Shown here: piece by piece, positions 23,800 through 33,711 of the stretch | Numbering within the stretch: position 1 is the first letter of the stretch | Layout of the letters: each line of letters begins with the position of its first letter | NCBI GenBank assembly: GCA_018816555.1 | Contig: JAHIVT010000086.1 | Coordinates: 1 to 64,000 of the forward strand | Length of the DNA: 64,000 nt | Direction: 5' to 3' | Source of the DNA: Pseudomonadota bacterium | Lineage (GTDB): Bacteria; Desulfobacterota; Desulfobulbia; Desulfobulbales; SURF-16 | The notes under the pieces: generated by a model | Database searches by the model: none | What the model saw: only the letters and a program-made list of their open reading frames with translations | What the model was told of the DNA's origin: nothing | Translations under genes and position numbers: made by a program

Positions 23800-26700
23800 T
23801 CATGAATTTTTGCCAGCCAGGGTGCGGATATCATCAATGATGAGATACAGGGACGGCACCAGAATCAGGGTGATGACCGTGGCGAAAAGGACGCCGAAGC
23901 CCAGGGAAATGGCCATGGGGATCAGGAAGCGAGCCTGGCGGGAGGTTTCCAGGATCATGGGGGCCAGGCCGCCGAAGGTGGTGACCGTGGTGAGAATGAT
24001 GGGCCGGAAACGTTGTGCCGAGGCCGCCTGAATGATCTGCAGTGCTGTGCCGCCCTGTTCCCGCCTCAGTTCATTGGTCCGGGTGACCAACACCAGGGAG
24101 TCGTTCACCACCACCCCGGAAAGGGCGACAATGCCCAGTAGACTCATAATGCTCAGGGAGTACCCCAGCAGGAGATGGCCGAAGATGGCGCCGATAATGC
24201 AGAAGGGAATGGCCACCATGACAATCAGCGGCTGGATATAGCTGCGGAAGGGGATGGCCAGCAGGGCAAAGACCACCAGCAGGGCCAGGGTGAAGCCGGT
24301 TTTCAGGTTGCTCATGTTTTCCCGCATATCGGCCTGGCGGCCCTCGAAACTGTAGCGCAGGCCCGGGTAGTTGGCGGTCAGCCGGGGCAGCAGTGTTTCC
24401 TGCAGGTCGGTGATGATTTCCCCGGCCTTGCTGCGCGGGGTCACATCGCACTCCACCTGCACCACCCGTCTGCCGTTTCTGCGGGAAATCTCCATATAGG
24501 CCCGGCCGCGGGTGATCTGCACCACATCGCGCAGGGGGACCTCCTTGCCGTCCGGGCTTTGCAGCATCAGTTCGTCAACATGATATTTGGAGATGCGTTC
24601 CGCCTCGGGCAGACGCACCATGACCCGCAGTTCGTTTCTGCCCCGCTGCTGGCGCACCACCTCGGTGCCGTAAAAGGCGTTTCGTATCTGCCGGGCCACC
24701 TCCCGGGCGGTGAAGCCCATGCTTTTGCCTTCCTGCAGCAGGGTGAAGTCAAGCTGCTCCTTGCCCGGGGTGAAGCCGTCGTCAACATCGGTAACCAGGG
24801 GATAGGCCTCCAGGCCCTCAGCCAGTTCCCGGCTTGCCCGCTGAAGCACGTCCAGATTTCGGTGGTTGAGTTCAATGGTGATGGCGTTGCCGGAGCCGGG
24901 TCCCCCGGCATCGGATTCAAAGCGCAGTGATTTGATGCCGGCAATCTCGCCGGTCAGCTGCCGCCATCTCTTGGTAAAGGCCGCGGTTCCCATGATCTTA
25001 TCGCGCACATCCGGGGGGGCGAGATAGACTGTCATCTCGGCCTTGTTGCTGCCGCCATGGCCGATTTCCGTGAAAATACCCTGCACCAGTTCCTTTTCCT
25101 TGCCTGTTTCCGCTGCGGTCTGTTGGGCGGCCTGCAGCATGTGCTGGGTCACGGCATCGGTTTTTTCCACGGCCTCACCGTACGGCATGGTGAGAGTCGC
25201 CCGGGCGTAATCGGATTCGAGTTTGGGATACATTTCCATGCCCATGCGTCCGCTCACGGCAAAAGAAATGGTCAGCCCCAGCACGGCAATGGCGATGGCC
25301 AGGGTGATATAGCGGTAACTGAGCACGAAGCCGAGAAAGGGAAGATAACGGTTCTGCACCCAGTTACTGAAACCGGTGCTGAAGTCATGCTGTCTGGCGT
25401 GCAGGTATGCCCCCAGTCCCTTTCGTTTTTTCTCCTTCTGGTGAGCAAGATGGGCCGGCAGGACAAAGATACTCTCAAACAGGGAAACGGCGAAAACGGT
25501 GCAGACCACCAAGGGGATCACCCGGAATACCTTGCCGTCGGTCCCTGGGATGAAATAGAGGGGCATGAAGGTGGCGATATTGGTCAGGATGGAAAAGGTG
25601 ACCGGCATGGCCATGTCACGCGCCCCCTTGACTGCCGCCTCCAGCGGCCTCAATCCCGATTGCCGGTAATGGTAGACGTTTTCACCCACAACAATGGCAT
25701 CGTCCACCACGATACCCAGACAGATCAGATAGGCAAAAAGCGAGATCATATTGATGGACACGCCGAAAAGAGGCAGCAGGATAAAGGAACCCATGAAGGA
25801 GATGGGGATGCCCATCATCACCCAGAAGGCCAGGCGGAATTCGAGAAACAGGGCCAGCATCACCATGACCAGGCTGAGGCCCATGGCGCTGTTGCGCAGC
25901 AGCAGGTCGATGCGCTGGGCAAAGATCTCCGAGCGGTCGCGGAGGACATTGAGTTCGATGCCGGTGGGCAGGTTGGCCTTGATCTGGTCCAGGTGGCTGC
26001 GCACGGTTTCGGAAATCTGGATGGGCGTCTGGTCGCCGACGCTGTAGATATTGACCATCACCGAGGGTTTGCCGTTATAGGTGGCGTAATAATCGCTGTC
26101 GCGGTAGCCGTCGTCGATAGTGGCGATCTGCTCCAGCAGCACCTGGCTGCCGTCGTCCTTGGTGATGATCGGCAGCCGGGCGAATTCGCGGCCGTAATCT
26201 CGGCGCTCCTTGACCCGGATCAGGATTTCGCCGCTCTGGGCCTTGATGGAGCCGCCGGGCAGATCAACCGAGGCATTGCGCAGCCGGCTGGCCAGTTCCT
26301 CCAGGGTGAGATTGTAGCGCCGCAGATTTTCCAGGGGGACTTCAATGCTGATCTCCAGCGGCCGCACCCCGGAAAGATCAACCTGGGTGATGCCCGGGTC
26401 CTGCAGGAACTGGTCGCGCATCTGCTCGGCAAGTTCGTGCAGCGAGGCGGGCGCGGCATCGCCGTAGAGGACCACGGAGAGGACGACTCTCTTGTTGGTA
26501 ATGATGGTGATCTGCGGCTTTTCGGCATCCTCGGGAAAGCTGGTGATGCGGTCCACCTCGCTCTGTATGTCCTGGGATAGCTTCTGCAGATCCGTGCCGA
26601 TCAGGGCCTTGACGTCAACAATGGCCAGCCCCTCCGCGGCCGTGGAGGTCACCTCATCCACCCCGTCCAGTGCGCTGACCGCCTCCTCCACCGCCAGGAT

Positions 26701-26919
26701 AATGCCGCTTTCCACCTCCTCGGGGCTGGCGCCGGGATAGGAAACCGTCACCTCCACCGTGTCCACGTCAAAGACCGGGAAGAGCTCCTGCTTGATGTTC
26801 TGCAGGAAGATAAAGCCGCCGATGATACAGGTCAGCATGATGAGATTGGCCGCCACCGTGTGGCCGGCCATCCAGGCAATGGCGCCCTTGGCGATTTCCG
26901 GGGAACGCTTGTCTGTCAT
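23800..26919 (-). CDS. RND efflux transporter, HAE1 family (second system)
   Basis: 1039 residues, inner membrane. It has the typical porter domains and twelve helices. The TM4 acidic pair is present in LGIVVDDAIVVGENVY. The TM10 region reads LSGVVVNDSLVLVTRTNE: asparagine sits where AcrB has its relay lysine, a substitution I recall for a distinct RND subgroup, so coupling may differ from the pump at 1606-4725. It starts at ATG 26919 in an ATGA overlap with the adaptor gene. It is the last gene of the TetR-controlled operon. Confidence 0.93.
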   Translation of the reverse strand: MTDKRSPEIAKGAIAWMAGHTVAANLIMLTCIIGGFIFLQNIKQELFPVFDVDTVEVTVSYPGASPEEVESGIILAVEEAVSALDGVDEVTSTAAEGLAIVDVKALIGTDLQKLSQDIQSEVDRITSFPEDAEKPQITIITNKRVVLSVVLYGDAAPASLHELAEQMRDQFLQDPGITQVDLSGVRPLEISIEVPLENLRRYNLTLEELASRLRNASVDLPGGSIKAQSGEILIRVKERRDYGREFARLPIITKDDGSQVLLEQIATIDDGYRDSDYYATYNGKPSVMVNIYSVGDQTPIQISETVRSHLDQIKANLPTGIELNVLRDRSEIFAQRIDLLLRNSAMGLSLVMVMLALFLEFRLAFWVMMGIPISFMGSFILLPLFGVSINMISLFAYLICLGIVVDDAIVVGENVYHYRQSGLRPLEAAVKGARDMAMPVTFSILTNIATFMPLYFIPGTDGKVFRVIPLVVCTVFAVSLFESIFVLPAHLAHQKEKKRKGLGAYLHARQHDFSTGFSNWVQNRYLPFLGFVLSYRYITLAIAIAVLGLTISFAVSGRMGMEMYPKLESDYARATLTMPYGEAVEKTDAVTQHMLQAAQQTAAETGKEKELVQGIFTEIGHGGSNKAEMTVYLAPPDVRDKIMGTAAFTKRWRQLTGEIAGIKSLRFESDAGGPGSGNAITIELNHRNLDVLQRASRELAEGLEAYPLVTDVDDGFTPGKEQLDFTLLQEGKSMGFTAREVARQIRNAFYGTEVVRQQRGRNELRVMVRLPEAERISKYHVDELMLQSPDGKEVPLRDVVQITRGRAYMEISRRNGRRVVQVECDVTPRSKAGEIITDLQETLLPRLTANYPGLRYSFEGRQADMRENMSNLKTGFTLALLVVFALLAIPFRSYIQPLIVMVAIPFCIIGAIFGHLLLGYSLSIMSLLGIVALSGVVVNDSLVLVTRTNELRREQGGTALQIIQAASAQRFRPIILTTVTTFGGLAPMILETSRQARFLIPMAISLGFGVLFATVITLILVPSLYLIIDDIRTLAGKNS

Positions 26920-28130
26920 CAGCGCTGCTCCGCCTTGTCGTCTGCCGCGGTGCGCAGGGCCATGCCCTGCACCGGAGCGGCAAGGGAGGTGGTGATCAGT
27001 TGGTCACCGTCATGCAGACTGTTTTTTACATAGATGTACTCGTTTTCGTCCCAGGCGATTTCCACCGGACGGATATCCAGGGTATGCTGCTCGGTCATGA
27101 GCCAGATGTCGCTGCCGTTGTGCAGGGCCGAGCGGGGAATGCGAAAGGCGCTGGCCAGGGTTTTCCCCTGTATTTCCACCTGGACAAAGGTATTGATGGT
27201 CAACGGTGGTTTATTTTTGTTGGCGGCTTGCAGGCAGAGGGGGTCTTGTACCTCCACCAGCAGCCGGGCCATCCTGCTCTCCGGATCAACCCCTGCCATC
27301 AGTGATTTGATGGCGCCGGTGCGGAAGGTGTCCCGGCCCCAACCGGTAAGGTGGGTGATGCGCACGGCTGAGCCCTTGCTGCTGTTTGTGCCCGGAATAT
27401 TGATCCAGTCAAGCCGGTCAGCGGGGATGGATACCTCAACCCAGTACTGATCCGTGTCAACCAGGGTGACCAGATTGCTGCCTGCTGAGACCTGGGAGCC
27501 GAGCCCCACATGTTTTTCCTGCACCAGGGCGTTGAAGGGAGAGACAATACGGGTGCGAGCCAGATCGAGCTTCGCCTGTTCAAGCAGGGATTGGGCGGCA
27601 TCAAGTGCGGCTTTTCCCGCCTTGAGCTGCGGTTCACGCAGTACGAGTTCTTCATTCTCCTGTCTGATTGTTTCTCCGAGTAGCTGGTATTCGCTTCTGG
27701 CAACCGACTGTTTGCCCATCTCAAGTTTCAGCTCATACTCAGCCTGGACGACGTCGCTTTGCCGCTGGCGGACGGCAAGTTCGTAATCCGTGGGATCAAT
27801 GAGCAGGATTTCTTCTCCCTGTCGAAACCTGCCACCCGGCAGCAGGTTGGGTTGCGTTCTGACAATTTCGCCGTTGATACGGGCGGCGAGATCAACGCTC
27901 TGGGATGGCATGACCGTGCCCATGGCCTTGACCAGCACCTGATGGGCAGAGGCGTGCAGGGCAGTGGTCTCCACCAGGATGGCGCTGGCCTGGGGAGGTT
28001 TGCGCGTCGCCTTGGGACGGTGGGAGAGCCAGTAGAAGGCAATGGCGCCGGCACAGGCCAGGATGATGGCAATGAGCAGGACCCGCATCGCCTTGCCGAG
28101 TTTTTTCCCCGTTTGCATACTGTCGGTCAT
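26919..28130 (-). CDS. RND efflux periplasmic adaptor (second system)
   Basis: 403 residues. An N-terminal membrane anchor (MRVLLIAIILACAGAIAFYWL) is followed by a lipoyl half-motif (LAARINGEIVRTQPNLLPGGRFRQGEEILLID), a long coiled coil (about 105-190, rich in Glu/Gln/Lys) and barrel domains with VEVSIPADRLDWI. It bridges the RND pump at 23800-26919 and the outer-membrane channel at 28247-29662. No lipobox is seen, unlike the adaptor at 446-1609. GAGAG lies about 9 bases before ATG 28130. Confidence 0.9.
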   Translation of the reverse strand: MTDSMQTGKKLGKAMRVLLIAIILACAGAIAFYWLSHRPKATRKPPQASAILVETTALHASAHQVLVKAMGTVMPSQSVDLAARINGEIVRTQPNLLPGGRFRQGEEILLIDPTDYELAVRQRQSDVVQAEYELKLEMGKQSVARSEYQLLGETIRQENEELVLREPQLKAGKAALDAAQSLLEQAKLDLARTRIVSPFNALVQEKHVGLGSQVSAGSNLVTLVDTDQYWVEVSIPADRLDWINIPGTNSSKGSAVRITHLTGWGRDTFRTGAIKSLMAGVDPESRMARLLVEVQDPLCLQAANKNKPPLTINTFVQVEIQGKTLASAFRIPRSALHNGSDIWLMTEQHTLDIRPVEIAWDENEYIYVKNSLHDGDQLITTSLAAPVQGMALRTAADDKAEQR

Positions 28131-28193
28131 ATTATTTACTCTCTCTCATTGTCTTCTGCCTTATCCCTCTTGCCCATTGCAAGAGAGGTGCGC

Positions 28194-28256
28194 GTAGGGG
28201 AGGAGCGGTTCGCGAACCGCCCCTACATCCCCTTAATGCCTTATGCCTATTGCCTC
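28194..28256. repeat. Palindromic repeat plus short heptamer array
   Basis: GTAGGGG at 28194-28200, then GCGGTTCGCGAACCGC and CCCTAC, form a strong hairpin. It is followed by CCTTAATGCCTTATGCCTAT, a short run of the same 7-bp unit that forms the large arrays near 56570-56890. It sits between the channel and adaptor genes inside an operon, so it may affect relative expression. Confidence 0.65.
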
Positions 28257-29662
28257 ACTTCTTCCATTTCCCATCCTCCGGCCAGGGACCGGTAAAGACT
28301 GATACGGTATGCGATAAGCTGGCGGCCGGCACTGATCCTGCTGCGCTGCAGGCTCTGGTGGTTTAAGATGGTGGTGAGAAAGCGCAGAAAGTCCATGTCG
28401 CCGTATATGTAACGTTCTCTGGTCTGTTCCATGGACTGATTGGAAAGGACAATCTGCCGGTCCAGACTTACGAGAAAATTGCGTTGCTGGCTTTCGGCAA
28501 AGAGGGCGTCCTCCACCTCCTGCAGCGCAGTGAGAATATTCTGGCCGTAATTGTGCAGCGCCTCGGCTGTCACCCCTCGGGTGCGGTCGACCTCCGCTGC
28601 CCGCCGGCCGCCGTCAAACAGCGGGGCAGTGAGATTGCCGGCAAGATTTGCCAGCCAGTTGTCAAAGAGATCGCGGACATTGCTGTCGCTGGTTTCCGCA
28701 TTGGCCGAGAGGCTGATGCGGGGGAAGCGGGCGGCAATGGCCACGGCGAGCCGCTGGTCGGACGCCTGCACCTGGTAATAGGCCTTGCGGATATCGGGCC
28801 TTTTCTCCATGAGCTGCGCGGGCAGGCCGGTATCCGGCATGGGTGGCAGTTCCACCGCAGCTGTTGCGGCTGGAGGGGCAAAGTTGCCCGGGGCTTTGCC
28901 GATGAGAATGGCCAGCTGGTATTCCAGCAGCTTTTCGCGGGTGCGGGCGTTGATCAGTTCGCCCCGGGAGGCCTCCAGGATCTGGCGCTGCTGCAGCACG
29001 TCGGTGGCCCGGGCCTGGCCGTTTCGGAACTGGCTGGTAACCAGCTCCAGATATTTTTCATTGATTTTGATCTGTTCCTGCAGAAGCGCTAGCTGCTGGC
29101 GCTGCTCCAGCAGCTGGTACCAGACAGTGGCCACATCGGCGGAGAGGGTTATGGCCGCGGCCCGCAGGTCTTCTTGGCTTGCCAGCAGATCGAATTCTGC
29201 GGCCCGCCAGCCTGCGCGCACCCGCCCCCACAGATCGATTTCATAGCTGGCGGCAAGCCCCAGGGAATAGGTTGAGGAGCTGTCGCTGTCTGTTCCCACG
29301 GTTTTCACGGTCTGGCGGGCAATCTCTGCGGTACCATCCAGGCTGGGCAGCAGATCGGCACCGCTTTTGCGGGCAACGGCACGGGCCTGTTCCAGCCGGT
29401 CCCAGGCCATGCGCAGGGTGAGATTGCCGGAGAGGCTTTCGGCAATCAACTGATTAAGATTTTCATCCTGCAGGGCGAGCCACCAGCGGTCGGCCAGCAC
29501 CTCCGTGCCGGTGGCGCTGAATTTCCCGGGAACCTCAATGGGGGCAAAGAACTCCTTGATGACCGAGGTGCAGGAGGCAGTGACCAGCGACAGCAGGCAG
29601 AGGGCCAGGGTGAGCAGCAACTTTCCATGCGAAGCATAGGTACTCTTTTGCCGGAGGGTCAT
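28247..29662 (-). CDS. Outer-membrane efflux lipoprotein, TolC/NodT family
   Basis: 471 residues with a lipoprotein signal (LLLTLALCLLSLVTASC, Cys about residue 30). It has the two repeated helical hairpin units of TolC channels: WWLALQDENLNQLIAESLSGNLTL, SYEIDLWGRVRAGWRAAEFDL, then PDIRKAYYQVQASDQRLAVAIAARFPRISLSAN. The full family length is present. It overlaps the TetR gene stop by four bases (ATGA). It supplies the outer-membrane duct for the adaptor and pump encoded downstream. Confidence 0.93.
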   Translation of the reverse strand: MTLRQKSTYASHGKLLLTLALCLLSLVTASCTSVIKEFFAPIEVPGKFSATGTEVLADRWWLALQDENLNQLIAESLSGNLTLRMAWDRLEQARAVARKSGADLLPSLDGTAEIARQTVKTVGTDSDSSSTYSLGLAASYEIDLWGRVRAGWRAAEFDLLASQEDLRAAAITLSADVATVWYQLLEQRQQLALLQEQIKINEKYLELVTSQFRNGQARATDVLQQRQILEASRGELINARTREKLLEYQLAILIGKAPGNFAPPAATAAVELPPMPDTGLPAQLMEKRPDIRKAYYQVQASDQRLAVAIAARFPRISLSANAETSDSNVRDLFDNWLANLAGNLTAPLFDGGRRAAEVDRTRGVTAEALHNYGQNILTALQEVEDALFAESQQRNFLVSLDRQIVLSNQSMEQTRERYIYGDMDFLRFLTTILNHQSLQRSRISAGRQLIAYRISLYRSLAGGWEMEEVRQ

Positions 29663-30351
29663 GGATGATTGCTCCGGTTGCCTGCTGTTGGTGTCATGTT
29701 ATCAGCCTGTGCTCGGGATTGCAGGCGGACAGCTGCGATACCTGCCAGGGAGAAGGTGACGATATGGTCGGTAAAGGCATCAATATCATGGAGGACGCAG
29801 CCGTTTTTTTCGTTTGTCCTGCCGGTCAGCAGCTTTTTGACCCGCAACAGGTGGAAACATTGTCCGACAATGCTTGCCTGGCAGAAATGGATCTGCTGGT
29901 CCGTGACGCCGGAACCGAGCAGTTCGAGGATAATGGACTGCAGGGCCTCGCTCTGGGGATTGATTTCTTTCTGCAGGATCTCTTTCAGCAGGCCGGTTGG
30001 GTTGGCCAGTTCCTTGTCAATAATGGCGAACTCGTGGGAATCGGGGGCGGCGATGCGCTGCAGCAGTGATCTGACTCTGCCCCGCAGACGCTGTTCGGCC
30101 GGGGCGTCCGGGCCGACCCCGCCGTCAGCCGGACAGGATTTGAGCGTTTCCCTGAATGAATGACGCCAGGATTCCACATAAAGATTTCTTTTGTTGCCGA
30201 AATGGTAGTTGACAGCCGCCACATTGGTTCCGGCCCGATTGCATATTTCTGCAATGGTGCTGTCCCTGAAGCCCTTTTCGGCAAAAAGACTGCTTGCCGC
30301 TGAAAGCAGATGGCGGCGGGTACGGATCGTATCTTTTCGTTGTTCCTCCAC
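29659..30351 (-). CDS. TetR-family repressor, CecR (YbiH/DUF1956)-like
   Basis: 230 residues from the GTG at 30351, preferred because GGAG lies 6 bases upstream and because the longer ATG at 30414 would fall inside the promoter -35 region. The N-terminal helix-turn-helix is clear (LLSAASSLFAEKGFRDSTIAEICNRAGTNVAAVNYHFGNKRNLY). The C-terminal half (HEFAIIDKELANPTGLLKEILQKEINPQSEAL...GQCFHLLRVKKLL) matches the CecR effector-binding domain. First gene of the efflux operon, so it probably represses itself and the pump until a substrate binds. Confidence 0.92.
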   Translation of the reverse strand: MEEQRKDTIRTRRHLLSAASSLFAEKGFRDSTIAEICNRAGTNVAAVNYHFGNKRNLYVESWRHSFRETLKSCPADGGVGPDAPAEQRLRGRVRSLLQRIAAPDSHEFAIIDKELANPTGLLKEILQKEINPQSEALQSIILELLGSGVTDQQIHFCQASIVGQCFHLLRVKKLLTGRTNEKNGCVLHDIDAFTDHIVTFSLAGIAAVRLQSRAQADNMTPTAGNRSNHP

Positions 30352-30382
30352 GGCAGTCTCCAAATGAAAAAGATGTATTGCG

Positions 30383-30411
30383 TATTTAAAATGGCCATTT
30401 GAGTTAGTCAA
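30383..30411 (-). promoter_or_regulatory. Promoter and TetR operator of the efflux operon
   Basis: On the minus strand TTGACT (30411-30406) and TAAATA (30388-30383) are separated by 17 bases. The spacer holds the perfect palindrome AAATGGCCATTT (30389-30400). A repressor bound there would block RNA polymerase directly. Confidence 0.75.
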
Positions 30412-30542
30412 CATGTTTTCTTGGCCGGGCCTTTCTTTTCAGGTCAGATGCCGTAGGGGATGAACAGGCACAACATGTACCCTTCATGTCAAAGAGCTTG
30501 TTACTTCGCTTTTGCTGCTGCTATAATATCTTTGATAATTAA

Positions 30543-30707
30543 AGAGCCTCTTGCAAAATGAACATAATGGACAGGTCGTCATTCCGGGCAAGCGCAGCGC
30601 GACCCGGAATCCATTGTGCTTGCTGGATTCCCGCTGGAGTTTACCCTTGCGAAGGCGGGGGCGGGAATGACGGTAAATTGATTTTATCTCATTTCGCAAG
30701 AAGCTCT
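30543..30707. mobile_element. 165-bp MITE-like element
   Basis: Terminal inverted repeats AGAGCCTCTTGCAAAATGA (30543-30561) and the complement of 30689-30707 match at 17 of 19 positions. Inside is a second palindromic layer, CGTCATTCC near 30579 against GGAATGACG near 30664, plus GGGCAAGCGCAGCGCGACCC. There is no coding capacity. It sits between the divergent TetR operon and hybrid kinase gene. Nothing else is evident in 30412-30807. Confidence 0.7.
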
Positions 30708-30807
30708 GAAGTAAATCCGGAAACGGGCGGACAGCAGAAATGACTCGGAGTTTAAGGCTGTTGAAGTTGGCGAACATTTTTAGCGGAAGAGATCCTGAGG
30801 ACAGATA

Positions 30808-33711
30808 ATGCCACGACTGCGCGATATTTCCATCAGAACAAAACTTTTCCTTCTCATGGGTTTTACCGCCTTTCTGGCTCTGGCCCTGGTGGCCACATCC
30901 CTTGTAGTTTATGAAAAAGCAAATGCCGGGAAATTTTATTCCCGGCAACTCATTTCCATGGCAGACATCATTGCCTTAAACAGCGGGGCGGTTCTGACAT
31001 TTCAGGATGAAGCTGCGGCCCGGGAAATATTGCATTCCCTGGCAGCGAAACCGGAAATCGTGCTTGCCCTTCTGCATGACAAAGACGGCAATATTTTCTC
31101 AAGCTACCACAGACCCGGGGTAAATGAAGAGGAATTAACGGCGGAATTGGACAGGGTGTATCAGGACAAAAAGAAGATCCTTGATGAGCTGGCGGCCAAG
31201 GGAGGGATCATCTTCATGTCCGCCAATCATATGCATGTCATACGTCCGGTCCGCATAGGTAATAATCTGCAAGGTGAAAATGATCTGGCGGGCGCCATTC
31301 ATCTGGTGGATAATATGCAGTTGCTTGAGCGTCGCCTGAGTGCCTATTACAAGGTTATGGCGGTCATTATCGTCATTACCTTTTTTGTCGTTCTCGCCCT
31401 GGCGGCCAGACTGCAGAGACTGTTCACCGAGCCCCTGCTGGAGTTGATGCAATCCATGGCCATGGTCAGACGGGAGAAAAATTATGCGGTGCGGGTCAGG
31501 AAGACAAGCAACGACGAGTTCGGAACCTTGATCGACCGCTTCAACGACATGATCACGGAGGTCCAGAGTAGGGACGGCGAACTGCAGGAATACAGTTCCG
31601 GCCTGGAGAGGATGGTTGAGACACGCACCAGGGAGCTTTCCCAGGCCAATGAAGAACTGGCGTCACTGGTTGCCGATCTTGAGCAGGCCAAAGCGGCGGC
31701 TGAGCAGGGAAGCAAGGCAAAAAGCGAATTCCTGGCCACCATGAGCCATGAAATCCGCACACCGATGAACGGCATACTCGGCATGACGGAACTGCTGCGC
31801 GGCACCGGACTCAACAACCGCCAGCTCCGCTTTATCCAGACCATTCAGCGGGCTGTTGACTCGCTGATGGCGGTCATTAATGACATTCTTGATTTCTCCA
31901 AGATTGAGGCCGGCAAGCTTGAACTTGAGAGTCACACCTTTAATCTGCGCGAACTGCTGGAGGATACGGCGGAGATGATGGCGGAGGGGGCTCATCTCAA
32001 GGGGATTGAACTGATACCTGTTTTTGCCGGCCATTTACCTGAGGTACTGCAGGGAGACTCAAACCGTCTGCGGCAGATTATCGTCAATCTGCTCAGCAAT
32101 GCCATCAAATTCACTGAGAGCGGCGAAGTGATGCTGCAGGTTGAGCAGGTAAGTGAAAAGGGCAATGAAGTCACCTTGCGCTTCGCGGTTCAGGATACCG
32201 GTATCGGCATTTCGCCGGAAATAAAGGAGCGCATATTTCAGGCCTTTTCCCAGGCTGACAGCTCAACCACCCGCAAATATGGCGGAACAGGCCTTGGCCT
32301 GTCGATTTCCAGCAAGCTGGTGGACCTGATGGGAGGCGAAATAGGGGTGGAAAGTGAGCTTGGCAAGGGGTCGACTTTCTGGGTTACCGTTACCTTCATC
32401 CGCCAGCAGCCTGAGGTAAGTGGTGGTGATGAACAGCATATGAAAAATCTGGTGGGTCTGCGGGTGCTCATTGTCGATGATAATGCCGTTAATCGTGCCA
32501 TTCTGAAAAACCAGGTCAGATCCTGGGGCATGAGCAGCGATACGGCGGAGAACGGTATCCAGGCCCTGGAAAAATTGCAGGAGGCGGCAGGGGCGGACAA
32601 ACCCTATGATGTCGTCCTGCTTGACTGGCATATGCCGGAGATGGACGGCATTGAGCTTGCCGGGCTCATCCGCAAGAAATACGACAAGAAGCATCTTCTC
32701 CTGGTGATGCTCAGTTCAGCGCCGTTTGATGAGGAATCGGTCAAGGCAACCCAGGCAGGTGTTGATCTCTATCTGAGCAAGCCGGTGCGGCAGAGTCTTC
32801 TTTTCAGCTGCCTCACCACGCTCTGGGAAGAAGCTGCAGCGGCTGCCGCCGGGGAAGGCCAGGAACTAAGCGTCGACGCTTTCCGTGCCGAGTCATTGCC
32901 TTTCCGGGCCAGTATCCTGCTGGTGGAAGATAATCTTGTCAATCAGGATGTGGCCCGGGAGATGCTGCATTACATGAACTGCCAGGTGGAGGTGGCCGAA
33001 AATGGCCGGGAGGCCCTGGATACAGTGGCACAGAAGGAATTTGATCTGATCCTCATGGATTGCCATATGCCGGAGATAGACGGATTTACCGCTGCCGCAG
33101 AAATCCGGCGCCGGGAAGCGGAAAAAGGAACAAAGAGACGGGTGCCCATTATCGCCCTGACCGGCGATGTGCAGACCGGGGTGAGGGAGCAATGCCAGGC
33201 GGCCGGCATGGACGACTTTCTGGGCAAGCCCTTTTATATGAATGATCTGCAGAATTTACTGGGCCGATGGCTGGCCGGTCGCATTGCGCCTCAGGCATTC
33301 GCGTCTGACGCCCAGGAGAATACCTCGCCTGCCGCGGAGACTCAGACCAGGCCTTTGCTTGATCAGAAGCGGCTTGACATGATCCGTGCCATGCAGCGCC
33401 CGGGCAGCCCCTCCGTGCTTGACAGGATAATCATCATGTATAATGAAAGTTCCCCTGAAATTCTGCGCGCCATTCATGAGGCGGTGCAGAAGGCTGATGC
33501 GGAATCCTTGCGGGAAGCGGCCCATAGCCTGAAGACCAGCAGCGCCAATCTCGGCGCCACGGAGCTTGCCGCCCTGTGCAAGGAACTGGAGCATCTGGGC
33601 GGCGGCGCCAAGGCCGAGGCGGCGGCAGAGTTACTTGTCCGGCTGGATGATACCTATCAGGAGGTGATTTCCGCCCTGACCCTGGAGATGGAGAAAACAG
33701 GCGATGAATAA
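30808..33711 (+). CDS. Hybrid sensor kinase with two receivers and HPt
   Basis: 967 residues. TM helices near 15-35 and 185-205 flank a CHASE8-like extracytoplasmic sensor (about 36-180). HAMP (about 205-260) and a coiled coil follow, then DHp with SHEIRTPMN (His314) and an ATP-binding domain ([35 protein letters not shown]). REC1 has acceptor Asp in [13 protein letters not shown] and REC2 in [13 protein letters not shown]. The C-terminal HPt carries [14 protein letters not shown]. All modules look intact. It overlaps the REC-PAS-GGDEF-EAL gene by 8 bases, so that protein is its likely output. Confidence 0.94.
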   Translation: MPRLRDISIRTKLFLLMGFTAFLALALVATSLVVYEKANAGKFYSRQLISMADIIALNSGAVLTFQDEAAAREILHSLAAKPEIVLALLHDKDGNIFSSYHRPGVNEEELTAELDRVYQDKKKILDELAAKGGIIFMSANHMHVIRPVRIGNNLQGENDLAGAIHLVDNMQLLERRLSAYYKVMAVIIVITFFVVLALAARLQRLFTEPLLELMQSMAMVRREKNYAVRVRKTSNDEFGTLIDRFNDMITEVQSRDGELQEYSSGLERMVETRTRELSQANEELASLVADLEQAKAAAEQGSKAKSEFLATMSHEIRTPMNGILGMTELLRGTGLNNRQLRFIQTIQRAVDSLMAVINDILDFSKIEAGKLELESHTFNLRELLEDTAEMMAEGAHLKGIELIPVFAGHLPEVLQGDSNRLRQIIVNLLSNAIKFTESGEVMLQVEQVSEKGNEVTLRFAVQDTGIGISPEIKERIFQAFSQADSSTTRKYGGTGLGLSISSKLVDLMGGEIGVESELGKGSTFWVTVTFIRQQPEVSGGDEQHMKNLVGLRVLIVDDNAVNRAILKNQVRSWGMSSDTAENGIQALEKLQEAAGADKPYDVVLLDWHMPEMDGIELAGLIRKKYDKKHLLLVMLSSAPFDEESVKATQAGVDLYLSKPVRQSLLFSCLTTLWEEAAAAAAGEGQELSVDAFRAESLPFRASILLVEDNLVNQDVAREMLHYMNCQVEVAENGREALDTVAQKEFDLILMDCHMPEIDGFTAAAEIRRREAEKGTKRRVPIIALTGDVQTGVREQCQAAGMDDFLGKPFYMNDLQNLLGRWLAGRIAPQAFASDAQENTSPAAETQTRPLLDQKRLDMIRAMQRPGSPSVLDRIIIMYNESSPEILRAIHEAVQKADAESLREAAHSLKTSSANLGATELAALCKELEHLGGGAKAEAAAELLVRLDDTYQEVISALTLEMEKTGDE

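Noticed and set aside
25057-26580. 507-codon frame antisense to the second RND pump gene
   Set aside because: Shadow of the pump gene; no domain pattern and no RBS.
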